From contig CASEFF010000183.1 in assembly GCA_949287115.1 (NCBI GenBank), forward strand, positions 1-6,869: 6,869 bases of DNA. The letters are read 5' to 3'. How positions within the stretch are numbered: the first letter of the stretch is position 1; each line of letters opens with the position of its first letter. The notes beneath the pieces are model-generated. The model had not been told where the DNA came from, did not search any database, and worked only from the letters and a program-made list of their open reading frames with translations. Shown here in pieces: positions 1 through 5,701 of the stretch. The position numbers and the translations under genes are program-made. Source of the stretch: an uncultured Bacillota bacterium. Its GTDB lineage: Bacteria; Bacillota; Clostridia; Peptostreptococcales; Anaerovoracaceae.

Positions 1-43
1 ACGATGCTGCGATGCCGATGCCCGACCCGGCCGCATCGTATAT

Positions 44-93
44 AAAAACCGGCGCGGAATCGTATCGGGTAGTGATACGATATCCTGCGCCGG
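44..93 (-). terminator. Factor-independent terminator downstream of dapA
   Basis: On the minus strand a long hairpin is followed by a run of five U. The outer stem is CCGGCGC (49-55) with GCGCCGG (87-93). The upper stem is ATCGTATC (59-66) with GATACGAT (74-81), and the two are separated by a small internal loop. The U-run corresponds to A44-A48 on the plus strand. It lies about 75 bases past the dapA stop codon, so it most likely ends the dapA transcript and makes dapA monocistronic. The 43 bases to its left hold no recognisable gene. Confidence 0.85.
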
Positions 94-168
94 CCTTGTT
101 ATATTCGCAGTCTTTTGCCTGTCGTCAGGCTGAAAAGGTTTTCTGAAAGGGTCGGGCTGACCGGAACC

Positions 169-1050
169 TTAGATGAGACCCATGGCCTTCATTTCCCTTT
201 CGATGCGTGCGTCCACCTCGTCCGTAGGAGGACAGAGAGGGAGCCTGAAGTAAGGCTTTATCATGCCCATCTTTGCGAGAGCCACCTTTACAGGTACAGG
301 GTTCACGTCGGCGAACATGCTGTCGATGATAGGCTTCATGGTCAGCTGCAGCTCTCTTGCTCTGGCGATATCGCCTGCGAACCAGCTCTTCGTCATCTCC
401 ACCGATTCCTTAGGCATTATATTGGCTATTACCGATATGTAGCCGTCGCCGCCCAGCGACAGGAGAGGTACCACCATGTCGTCGTTGCCGGAGTAAACGG
501 CGAAATCATCAGGTACGAGGCTGCATATCTCGGCTACCTGAGCGATGTCTCCGCTTGCTTCCTTTATACCCACGATGTTCGGGTGCTCGGCCAGCTTTGC
601 GGCTGTAGCAGGAGCGATGTTCACTCCCGTACGTCCCGGTACCGAGTAGAGTATGCACGGGATGGATACGGCGTCGGCCGTGGCCGTATAGTGCTGTATG
701 AGTCCGTGCTGTGAACACTTGTTGTAGTAAGGCGTTACCAGCAGCAGAGCGTCCACTCCCGCCTCTTCGATCTTCTTTGCCAGATTTATTCCGTGGTGCG
801 TATCGTTACTGCCTGCGCCGCCTATGACAGGGACTCTGCCTGCCACCACGTCTACGCAGAATTTAATTGTCGCTATGTGTTCGCTGTCATCGAGGGTCGA
901 TGCCTCGCCTGAAGTACCGCACGCGATGATGGCATCTATCCCCTGCTCTATCTGCCAGTTGATAAGATCCCTGTAAGCGTCAAAATCCACCGATCCGTCT
1001 TCGTTGAACGGAGTTGCGATCGCTACTCCGCATCCTCTGAATACTGCCAT
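169..1050 (-). CDS. dapA: 4-hydroxy-tetrahydrodipicolinate synthase (DapA)
   Basis: Cytoplasmic enzyme that condenses pyruvate with L-aspartate semialdehyde, the first committed step of the diaminopimelate/lysine pathway. The 293-residue protein has the usual family length and reads as one TIM barrel. Expected active-site residues are visible: the Schiff-base lysine Lys163 in GIKEASGD, Tyr135 in ILYSVPGRT with Arg140 for the substrate carboxylate, Tyr109 in TPYYN, and Thr46 in CGTSGE. The second Thr of the usual GTTGE motif is Ser47 here, a mild change. The start at 1050 is chosen because an AAGGAGGAA site lies 7 bases upstream. An in-frame ATG at 1104 sits inside the leader terminator hairpin and has no such site. 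The gene is transcribed divergently from the lipoprotein gene, behind a lysine riboswitch, so end-product control by lysine is expected. Family assignment is very secure. DapA-like aldolases such as N-acetylneuraminate lyase are an alternative, but the lysine riboswitch argues strongly for DapA. Confidence 0.97.
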   Translation of the reverse strand: MAVFRGCGVAIATPFNEDGSVDFDAYRDLINWQIEQGIDAIIACGTSGEASTLDDSEHIATIKFCVDVVAGRVPVIGGAGSNDTHHGINLAKKIEEAGVDALLLVTPYYNKCSQHGLIQHYTATADAVSIPCILYSVPGRTGVNIAPATAAKLAEHPNIVGIKEASGDIAQVAEICSLVPDDFAVYSGNDDMVVPLLSLGGDGYISVIANIMPKESVEMTKSWFAGDIARARELQLTMKPIIDSMFADVNPVPVKVALAKMGMIKPYFRLPLCPPTDEVDARIEREMKAMGLI

Positions 1051-1056
1051 TTTCGT

Positions 1057-1065
1057 TTCCTCCTT
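1057..1065 (-). promoter_or_regulatory. Ribosome binding site of dapA (decides start)
   Basis: The minus strand reads AAGGAGGAA across 1065-1057, a near-perfect Shine-Dalgarno sequence placed 6-7 bases before the ATG at 1050. It fixes the start at 1050 rather than at the upstream in-frame ATG at 1104. Confidence 0.9.
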
Positions 1066-1091
1066 AAATCTGAAATGCTGTTTTGAATAAT

Positions 1092-1117
1092 AAAAAAGTT
1101 GCATCTATCGATGCAAC
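1092..1117 (-). terminator. Riboswitch-controlled leader terminator of dapA
   Basis: The minus strand forms GUUGCAUC (1117-1110), a four-base GAUA loop, and GAUGCAAC (1105-1098), an 8-bp perfect stem followed at once by six U (1097-1092). It lies between the lysine riboswitch and the dapA ribosome binding site. Its 5' arm and loop are also part of a competing antiterminator helix, so this is the off-switch of the riboswitch rather than the end of a gene. Confidence 0.93.
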
Positions 1118-1146
1118 AGGAAACGCTTTTTTCTGTTGATCGATAG
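1105..1146 (-). promoter_or_regulatory. Antiterminator helix of the lysine riboswitch
   Basis: On the minus strand, CUAUCGAUCAACAG (1146-1133) can pair with CUGUUGCAUCGAUAG (1119-1105). This gives fourteen base pairs interrupted by a single bulged C. The left half contains the CUAUC that closes riboswitch stem P1. The right half contains the 5' arm and loop of the terminator hairpin. P1 with terminator and the antiterminator therefore exclude each other: lysine-bound aptamer gives termination, lysine-free gives read-through into dapA. The pairing is seen in the sequence; the direction of control follows from the known family. Confidence 0.88.
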
Positions 1147-1301
1147 CGCCTCTGCTCATGTTATGAGCAGGAGTATATGACATGTTCTGCCATATCCCAG
1201 AAACCCTCCGTGCCCGGACGGGTCCTTCGGCGGTGTCTCCTTTCGCCGGTGTCACGGGCTGCCGCCTCTTTCCGGTTACTGATATCTACCGCACCTCTAT
1301 C
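1142..1301 (-). promoter_or_regulatory. Lysine riboswitch (L box) aptamer
   Basis: Read on the minus strand, this 160-base element carries the family landmarks in order. GAUAGAGGUGCG starts at 1301 and AGUA follows about nine bases later. A GGCGAAAGGAG stretch is followed by the conserved GCCGAAG (around 1230-1224). A P3 stem pairs ACCCGUCCG with CGGAGGGU. A CUGGG opens P4 (AUAUG with CAUAU), P5 is CUGCUC with GAGCAG, and the 3' AGGCGCUAUC closes P1 with the 5' GAUAG. These match the conserved core of the Bacillus lysC leader type. It directly precedes dapA, a standard target. Control is by premature termination through the downstream helices. Confidence 0.96.
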
Positions 1302-1314
1302 AACTTTGTATCAT

Positions 1315-1344
1315 AGTGTATCATGCGCCCGACATATCTGTCAA
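1315..1344 (-). promoter_or_regulatory. Sigma-A-type promoter of the dapA leader
   Basis: The minus strand has a perfect TTGACA (1344-1339), an 18-base spacer and TACACT (1320-1315). A second possible -10, TATGAT (1315-1310), would give a spacer of 23 bases and is less likely. Transcription would begin near 1308, just ahead of the riboswitch P1 stem at 1301, as expected for a riboswitch leader. Confidence 0.75.
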
Positions 1345-1427
1345 CACTTTTTGCGGGAAAGCGCGGGATCCGGCGCAAAGCAAAGAATTTAATACTTGTT
1401 CGAATTTTTATATTATTTAAAACATTC

Positions 1428-1456
1428 TTGATTTTTAGCTCACAAGAGTATATCAT
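1428..1456 (+). promoter_or_regulatory. Promoter of the double C39-like lipoprotein gene
   Basis: TTGATT (1428-1433), a 17-base spacer and TATCAT (1451-1456) form a good sigma-A-type promoter in an AT-rich stretch. It lies about 85 bases upstream of the lipoprotein start. It is divergent from the dapA promoter, with roughly 85 bases between the two -35 boxes. Confidence 0.65.
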
Positions 1457-1484
1457 ATATAAATAATAGGGATTTGATCAACGG

Positions 1485-1500
1485 GCATCGGTATCGATGC
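1485..1500 (+). other. Small hairpin in the 5' leader of the lipoprotein gene
   Basis: GCATCG (1485-1490), loop GTAT, and CGATGC (1495-1500) form a perfect 6-bp stem followed by TTTAATG. It falls in the predicted leader about 40 bases before the start codon. The T-run is too short for a confident terminator. It may stabilise the message or serve as a protein site; no role can be assigned. Confidence 0.4.
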
Positions 1501-1542
1501 TTTAATGATCTTAATGAATGATAGAGTGAAAGGAGGGAAAAT

Positions 1543-3573
1543 ATGAAGAAGTTGACAGCGATAGTTGTCTCCATTTCCATGGTCATGCTGTTCACGCTGG
1601 CCGGGTGCGGAGGCGGCGGTGAGGAAAAGACCGCTGATGCCACCGCTCCGGAGCACTTCATACTGACGGGTGAGTACAGCGACCATTACATCAACTTCAC
1701 GGAGATCAGCGATGAGGCCGAGATCGTGATGTGGAATGCGGACAGCGAAAAGTTTGAAGAAAGCGAGCTGTCGGAGGAGACCGTGGTAGGCAATTTCACC
1801 AGACTTTCCGAAAAGGACGATAACGGCGTGGCCGGAAAGGTGGAGATCGTAGCCTACGAGGACAAGGACGCTTATTGGGATGAGGATGCCTACTGGATCG
1901 AAGGTGCGGGAGCCGAGTCGGAGCCTGCAGTAGATGACGAGACGGGAGAAGCCGTATTCTCGGCAGAGTACAGGGTTCCTATGGGCGAGCGAATTCTTGC
2001 GGGATTCAAGCTGGGAGATTACAGCGGCACGACGGACTTTGCAAATCTGGACGACAGCACGTACTGGAGCGACAACGACTACTACACCGCAACGTCCGAC
2101 GATACGCTGACGATGCTTACCGGCTACAAGACGTATCTGCAGACTACAGGTTATACGTGCGGGCCTTCATCTGCCGCAACGGTGCTTGAATGGTACGGCG
2201 TAAGGGACGGTCTCAACGATATGGACCTGGCGGCGCTGAGAGGTTCCGAGGGAGCCGGGAGCTTCGCACGCGGAGCGACCATAAGCGAGATGACGAACAT
2301 ATTCGAGAGCCTGACGAAGCTGGGCATAACGGGAGAATGGGAGATAACGTCTTCCGATCAGGAAGGAAATGAAGGCCTCCTCATGGATCCTGAATGGGTA
2401 CAGGGCCAGCTCGAGGAGGGACATCCTATCATGGTCGCATGGAATTCCTACGGCGCACATTATCAGACCATCATAGGCTATGATAACATGGGTACCGACG
2501 TGACGAACGACGACGTGCTCATCGTTATGGATCCTTACGACACGACGGATCACGACAACAACGGCTATGCGATAGAGTCTTATGAAAGGCTCGCATACGG
2601 CCTGTTCACATTTGACGATGGCATCACGGGCACTCAGTTCATAACGGTAGCGCCGGCGGAAGGCTGGGACTATGAGCCGACGATGGGCGAAGGCATCAGC
2701 GATGATTACAATAACGTAGGAGTATTCACCGACGCCAACAAGCTGTCCTATGGAACGACGGCGGAAGCCCTTGCGGAGAACTATCCTGACACCGAATACA
2801 TCGGTGACAACGGACTGGCGGGACCGGCCAGCAGCCTCTTCGCAAGGACGGGCGATCACAACTATTCGCCGTACTATAAGTTCTATGACTTCTACAACAT
2901 GGAAGACACGGATACTCTGAAGGTACTGACAAACTTCAAGACGCTGCAGCAATCTACGGAGTGGACATGCGGCACGACATCGGCCACCATGGTCATGAAC
3001 TGGTTCGGCATGGACGAAGGTGAAAACGACATAAGCCTCGCCACCCACAGGCAGGGCGGAAAGACGGGAGCCACGACGCTTGCCGGCATGGAGGAAGTTT
3101 TCAAGTACATGAACGATACATATAAACAGGACTGGATATGGTTCACGAACCAGGATCTTGACGACCCGTACGGTGAAGAGTCATACATCGGAGATTACTG
3201 CCTGCAGGCGGGAACTACCGAGGACTGGTACGGCCTGATCCCTTACCTGCTTGAAAAGGACATCCCTATCATGATAGGATGGGATGAATGGGGCGGTCAC
3301 TGGCAGGTCATCGTAGGATATGACGACATGGGAACACCTGAGGCGACTCAGGACGACGTTCTCATACTGGCAGACCCTTATGACACCACGGATCACAATC
3401 AGGACGGTTACGTCATCGAAAGTTTTGAGCGTCTCGTATACGGATGGTATTCCAGCTATGATGAAGAGAACCTTCACAACGAATTCATAGTGGCTTTCCC
3501 TGAGTCGGAGTATGAAGATGTAGTGGAAGACCTCGGACTCGTAGAGAGCGACGATGAGAGCGAAGAGAAATAA
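1543..3573 (+). CDS. Lipoprotein with two tandem C39-like cysteine peptidase domains
   Basis: Predicted surface-anchored lipoprotein of 676 residues. Residues 1-22 are a type II signal peptide (positive MKK, hydrophobic core, lipobox LAGC with Cys22), followed by a Gly-rich tether. Residues about 30-185 are an acidic region I do not recognise. Two homologous papain-fold domains of the C39_2 type (PF13529-like) follow. Domain 1 (about 188-372) has Gln200, Cys206 in YTCGPSS, His306 in AHYQTIIGYD and Asp330 in MDPYD. Domain 2 (about 457-652) has Gln470, Cys476 in WTCGTTS, His586 in GHWQVIVGYD and Asp611 in ADPYD. The two cysteines are 270 residues apart. Both domains share DPYDTTDH, a Dx[DN]x[DN]G loop and an IES-x-ERL-x-YG motif. 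The C-terminus is strongly acidic. The start has AGGAGG at 1531-1536, 6 bases away. It is monocistronic between its promoter and a terminator. Peptidase, isopeptidase or amidase activity is inferred; no ABC transporter or bacteriocin gene is present, so the leader-peptidase role of classical C39 enzymes is unlikely. The substrate is unknown. Confidence 0.92.
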   Translation: MKKLTAIVVSISMVMLFTLAGCGGGGEEKTADATAPEHFILTGEYSDHYINFTEISDEAEIVMWNADSEKFEESELSEETVVGNFTRLSEKDDNGVAGKVEIVAYEDKDAYWDEDAYWIEGAGAESEPAVDDETGEAVFSAEYRVPMGERILAGFKLGDYSGTTDFANLDDSTYWSDNDYYTATSDDTLTMLTGYKTYLQTTGYTCGPSSAATVLEWYGVRDGLNDMDLAALRGSEGAGSFARGATISEMTNIFESLTKLGITGEWEITSSDQEGNEGLLMDPEWVQGQLEEGHPIMVAWNSYGAHYQTIIGYDNMGTDVTNDDVLIVMDPYDTTDHDNNGYAIESYERLAYGLFTFDDGITGTQFITVAPAEGWDYEPTMGEGISDDYNNVGVFTDANKLSYGTTAEALAENYPDTEYIGDNGLAGPASSLFARTGDHNYSPYYKFYDFYNMEDTDTLKVLTNFKTLQQSTEWTCGTTSATMVMNWFGMDEGENDISLATHRQGGKTGATTLAGMEEVFKYMNDTYKQDWIWFTNQDLDDPYGEESYIGDYCLQAGTTEDWYGLIPYLLEKDIPIMIGWDEWGGHWQVIVGYDDMGTPEATQDDVLILADPYDTTDHNQDGYVIESFERLVYGWYSSYDEENLHNEFIVAFPESEYEDVVEDLGLVESDDESEEK

Positions 3574-3606
3574 ACAGCATCGGACCGCCTGGGATATCTG
3601 CGATAC

Positions 3607-3632
3607 GAATGATGCACAGGTGAATGATGCAC
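3607..3632 (+). repeat. Short tandem direct repeat, 11 bp
   Basis: GAATGATGCAC occurs at 3607-3617 and again at 3622-3632, a period of 15 bases, between the lipoprotein stop and its terminator. It is probably a small local duplication. No role is apparent. Confidence 0.5.
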
Positions 3633-3633
3633 G

Positions 3634-3667
3634 GGGGCCGGAACTATAAAGTTCCGGCCCCTTTTCT
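3634..3667 (+). terminator. Factor-independent terminator of the lipoprotein gene
   Basis: GGGGCCGGAAC (3634-3644), loop TATAAA, and GTTCCGGCCCC (3651-3661) form an 11-bp perfect GC-rich stem followed by TTTT (3662-3665). It lies about 60 bases past the stop codon at 3573 and should end the transcript. Confidence 0.93.
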
Positions 3668-3669
3668 GT

Positions 3670-3715
3670 CCGGCCCCGGATCCTGTCCTGCATGAACTGC
3701 CGCGCCCGGGGCCGG
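3670..3715. repeat. 10-bp inverted repeat sharing the terminator's GGGGCCGG core
   Basis: CCGGCCCCGG (3670-3679) and CCGGGGCCGG (3706-3715) are perfect complements around a 26-base loop. The core GGGGCCGG/CCGGCCCC is the same as in the adjacent terminator arms, so four arms within 82 bases can pair in more than one way. There is no T-run on either side, so it is not itself called a terminator. The remainder to about 3828 shows nothing recognisable. Confidence 0.5.
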
Positions 3716-3828
3716 TCAAAGGGACTTAGTTGCCGTCCGTGAGGCCTGAAAAGGGGCGAGCCGGAGCAAATAGTGACTTAATGGCGCCGAAGCCTTTTCT
3801 GAATATTAAAACTATGAGCAATTAAGAG

Positions 3829-3863
3829 CTTTACTACCGGCCCGCTTTTGCAGTATAGTAAAG
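3829..3863 (+). promoter_or_regulatory. Promoter of the amidohydrolase gene with overlapping inverted repeat
   Basis: A sigma-A-type promoter is seen as TTTACT (3830-3835), an 18-base spacer and TATAGT (3854-3859). The perfect 8-bp inverted repeat CTTTACTA (3829-3836) / TAGTAAAG (3856-3863) covers both hexamers, with 19 bases between the arms. This could be an operator for a dimeric regulator, or partly a by-product of hexamer sequences that happen to be complementary. Transcription would start near 3866, leaving a leader of about 60 bases that holds a weak GGTGCC/GGCATC hairpin (3875-3892). Confidence 0.6.
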
Positions 3864-3912
3864 TGTATGGGAGAGGTGCCGCCTGAGGCATCCTTACATG
3901 AATAAGATAACC

Positions 3913-3918
3913 GGGAGG
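3913..3918 (+). promoter_or_regulatory. Ribosome binding site of the amidohydrolase (decides start)
   Basis: GGGAGG at 3913-3918 is 7 bases before the ATG at 3926. It is only one base from the in-frame ATG at 3920, which is too close for initiation. The gene therefore starts at 3926, two codons inside the longest reading frame. Confidence 0.85.
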
Positions 3919-3925
3919 GATGACC

Positions 3926-5521
3926 ATGAACACTGTACTTAAGAGCACATGCATCTATGATGGCGTCAGCGGTGAGCCGTTCGCCGGATACGTAGAGGTA
4001 GAGGGCAACAGTATAAAGAAGATCGTGAAGGGCGAGACGGGAGAATACGACGATCCCGCGAAGTACGACGTGAAGGACTGCGGAGACAGGACGATAACCG
4101 CAGGGCTGATAGACAGCCATATACACCTTTTCCTCGGATCGCTCCATAACGCCACGGTGGACATATACGAGACGTCCACGGAAGATGAAGCGGCGAAGAA
4201 ACTGTACGATTTTTACAAGGACCGCGACGACGAGTGGCTGCTGGGATTCAGATGGTGCAATTACAGATGGCCGGATGAGAAGCTGCCTGTAAAGGAAACG
4301 CTGGACAAGTATTTTCCGGACAGACCGGTCATCGCATTCAACGACGAACTCCACGCCGTATGGGTCAACAGCGAGACGCTGAGACGATGCGGCATAGATA
4401 AAAACACACCCGACCCTGCAGGCGGTACGATAGCAAGAGATGAAAACGGCGAGCCGACGGGATATCTGCTGGAGCAGCCGGCCATGGCTCTCGTCACAAA
4501 AGAGGCTCTCAACGTGGGCCCCGAAAAGGAAGAGGAGCTGATCGAAGGTTTCATAAAGATGGCTCACACGAAGGGCGTTACATCGGTGGGCGCCGTACAC
4601 GTCCTCAGGATAATGAAACACGAGGCGTGCAGACGTCTCGAGGAAAAGGGCAAGCTGAAGGAGAGGGTATTCTTCGCGCCGCACATGGAGATGGATATGG
4701 CAGAAGCGGTGAAACTGAAGGAAGAGTATAATTCAGACAAGCTGAAATTCCTGGGACTCAAGGGATTCCTCGACGGAACGCCTCTGGGATATACGGGATA
4801 CATGGTGGAGCCGTATATGGACAGGCCGGGTTTCCGCTCCGAGCCGCTGGTGGACAAGGACTGGCTGGAAGCAAAGAGCAGGGAGTGTTATAAGAACGGC
4901 ATATCCATGAGACTTCACGCATGCGGAGACGGAGCTGTGAGAATGGCGCTTGACGCATACGAGGCGGCGAGAAAAGAGTACGGGGACAAGGACGTCAGGA
5001 ACACCATAGAGCATATCGAGGTGCTCCACAGAGACGATCTTAACAGGTTCGCCGAGACGAAGACCATCGCCAGCATACAGCCGTGCCATATACTGATGGA
5101 AACGCTGGAAGGTCACCCTATATTCAGCATGCTCCCTGCCGACAGGGTGGATCTGGCATGGCCGGGCAAATCTCTGGCAAAAGCCGGAGCGACCATAGCT
5201 TTCGGTACAGATTATCCTATCGTTGAGCTGGATCCGATCGATACCATATACAGAGCTGTGAAGAGAAGGATGGAGGACGATCTTCCGGAAGAAGGCTGGA
5301 ATCCTCAGGAAAAATTCACGGTGGCGGAAGCTATAGACAACTGCACAAAGGGTCCGGCGTTCATGATGCGCATGGAGGATAAGCTGGGAACCCTCGAAGC
5401 GGGAAAACTGGCTGACATAAACGTGTTCAATAAGAACATCTTCGAAAACGAGGACGACATACCGTCCGTAAAGACGGATATGACGCTGTTCGACGGCGAG
5501 ATCGTATACGACAACATGTGA
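3926..5521 (+). CDS. YtcJ-like metal-dependent amidohydrolase (Amidohydro_3 family)
   Basis: Predicted cytoplasmic hydrolase of 531 residues, the usual length for the COG1574 / PF07969 group that includes YtcJ and N-substituted formamide deformylase. Residues 1-55 and about 480-531 form the composite beta-sandwich; the rest is a TIM barrel. Metal ligands are visible: His65 and His67 in DSHIHL, Lys279 in KGFLDGTPLG (the probable carboxylated lysine), His331 in RLHACGD, His363 in IEHIE and Asp429 in FGTDYP. The C-terminal GKLADINVF stretch is typical of the superfamily. These residues support a binuclear metal centre hydrolysing an amide-type C-N bond; the substrate cannot be read from the sequence. 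There is no signal peptide or membrane segment. It has its own promoter and terminator and no co-transcribed neighbour, so context gives no substrate clue. Family confidence is high, specific function low. Confidence 0.93.
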   Translation: MNTVLKSTCIYDGVSGEPFAGYVEVEGNSIKKIVKGETGEYDDPAKYDVKDCGDRTITAGLIDSHIHLFLGSLHNATVDIYETSTEDEAAKKLYDFYKDRDDEWLLGFRWCNYRWPDEKLPVKETLDKYFPDRPVIAFNDELHAVWVNSETLRRCGIDKNTPDPAGGTIARDENGEPTGYLLEQPAMALVTKEALNVGPEKEEELIEGFIKMAHTKGVTSVGAVHVLRIMKHEACRRLEEKGKLKERVFFAPHMEMDMAEAVKLKEEYNSDKLKFLGLKGFLDGTPLGYTGYMVEPYMDRPGFRSEPLVDKDWLEAKSRECYKNGISMRLHACGDGAVRMALDAYEAARKEYGDKDVRNTIEHIEVLHRDDLNRFAETKTIASIQPCHILMETLEGHPIFSMLPADRVDLAWPGKSLAKAGATIAFGTDYPIVELDPIDTIYRAVKRRMEDDLPEEGWNPQEKFTVAEAIDNCTKGPAFMMRMEDKLGTLEAGKLADINVFNKNIFENEDDIPSVKTDMTLFDGEIVYDNM

Positions 5522-5531
5522 TGAGAGATGA

Positions 5532-5554
5532 GGCCGCGGCTTATAGCCGCGGCC
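5532..5554. other. Perfect GC-rich hairpin after the amidohydrolase
   Basis: GGCCGCGGCT (5532-5541), loop TAT, and AGCCGCGGCC (5545-5554) form a 10-bp perfect stem that starts 10 bases after the stop codon. No T-run follows, so termination here is not expected. It may protect the 3' end of the message. Confidence 0.7.
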
Positions 5555-5559
5555 GCTGT

Positions 5560-5584
5560 GCGTACGGAGCTGCGCTCCGTACGC
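5560..5584. other. Second perfect hairpin after the amidohydrolase
   Basis: GCGTACGGAGC (5560-5570), loop TGC, and GCTCCGTACGC (5574-5584) form an 11-bp perfect stem just 5 bases after the previous hairpin. It also lacks a T-run. The two hairpins differ in sequence, so this is not a simple duplication. Confidence 0.7.
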
Positions 5585-5605
5585 GTCCACACTTTAAAGA
5601 GCGCG

Positions 5606-5643
5606 AAGCGGGCGGTTTGATGATATCATTCCGCCCGCTTTTT
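5606..5643 (+). terminator. Factor-independent terminator of the amidohydrolase gene
   Basis: AAGCGGGCGG (5606-5615) pairs with CCGCCCGCTT (5631-5640). A small inner ATGA/TCAT stem sits in the loop and a run of five T (5639-5643) follows. It is the third hairpin in a row after the stop codon at 5521 and the only one with a T-run. Confidence 0.92.
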
Positions 5644-5661
5644 CTGCCCGGGAGCCCGTAG

Positions 5662-5701
5662 TTTGCAGTCATGCCGGTGATACGCCCGTGACGACTGCAA
5701 A
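5662..5701. repeat. 9-bp inverted repeat TTTGCAGTC / GACTGCAAA
   Basis: TTTGCAGTC (5662-5670) and GACTGCAAA (5693-5701) are perfect complements around a 22-base loop. The TTGCAGTC part recurs at 5811-5818 in the same gap. It could be a folded short dispersed repeat unit or a protein-binding site. It has no terminator-like T-run on the plus strand. Confidence 0.6.

Noticed and set aside
1..39. 7-bp inverted repeat ACGATGC (1-7) / GCATCGT (33-39) at the left edge
   Set aside because: There is no T-run and the left context is cut off, so it cannot be judged as a terminator or regulatory site.
117..130. Small hairpin GCCTG-TCGT-CAGGC after dapA
   Set aside because: Only 5 bp with no proper U-run on the minus strand. 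The strong terminator at 44-93 accounts for the end of the dapA transcript.
115..714. Plus-strand open frame of 199 codons opposite dapA
   Set aside because: It is antisense to dapA, which has all its catalytic residues. The translated product has no motif and the start lacks a ribosome binding site.
1051..1104. N-terminal extension of DapA from the ATG at 1104
   Set aside because: That ATG is inside the 3' arm of the leader terminator. The 18 extra residues are unlike the family, and the strong ribosome binding site points to 1050.
2167..3048. Long minus-strand open frame of 293 codons inside the lipoprotein gene
   Set aside because: It lies antisense to a well-supported gene, lacks a ribosome binding site, and its protein is rich in Arg, Val and His with no recognisable motif. 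Codon bias of the real gene explains the lack of stops.
3812..4684. Minus-strand open frame of 290 codons across the amidohydrolase start
   Set aside because: It is antisense to the amidohydrolase and its promoter, with no ribosome binding site or family motif. It is a shadow of the real coding frame.
4733..5590. Minus-strand open frame of 285 codons across the 3' half of the amidohydrolase
   Set aside because: It runs through the three hairpins after the gene and shows the composition of a shadow frame. No start signal is visible.
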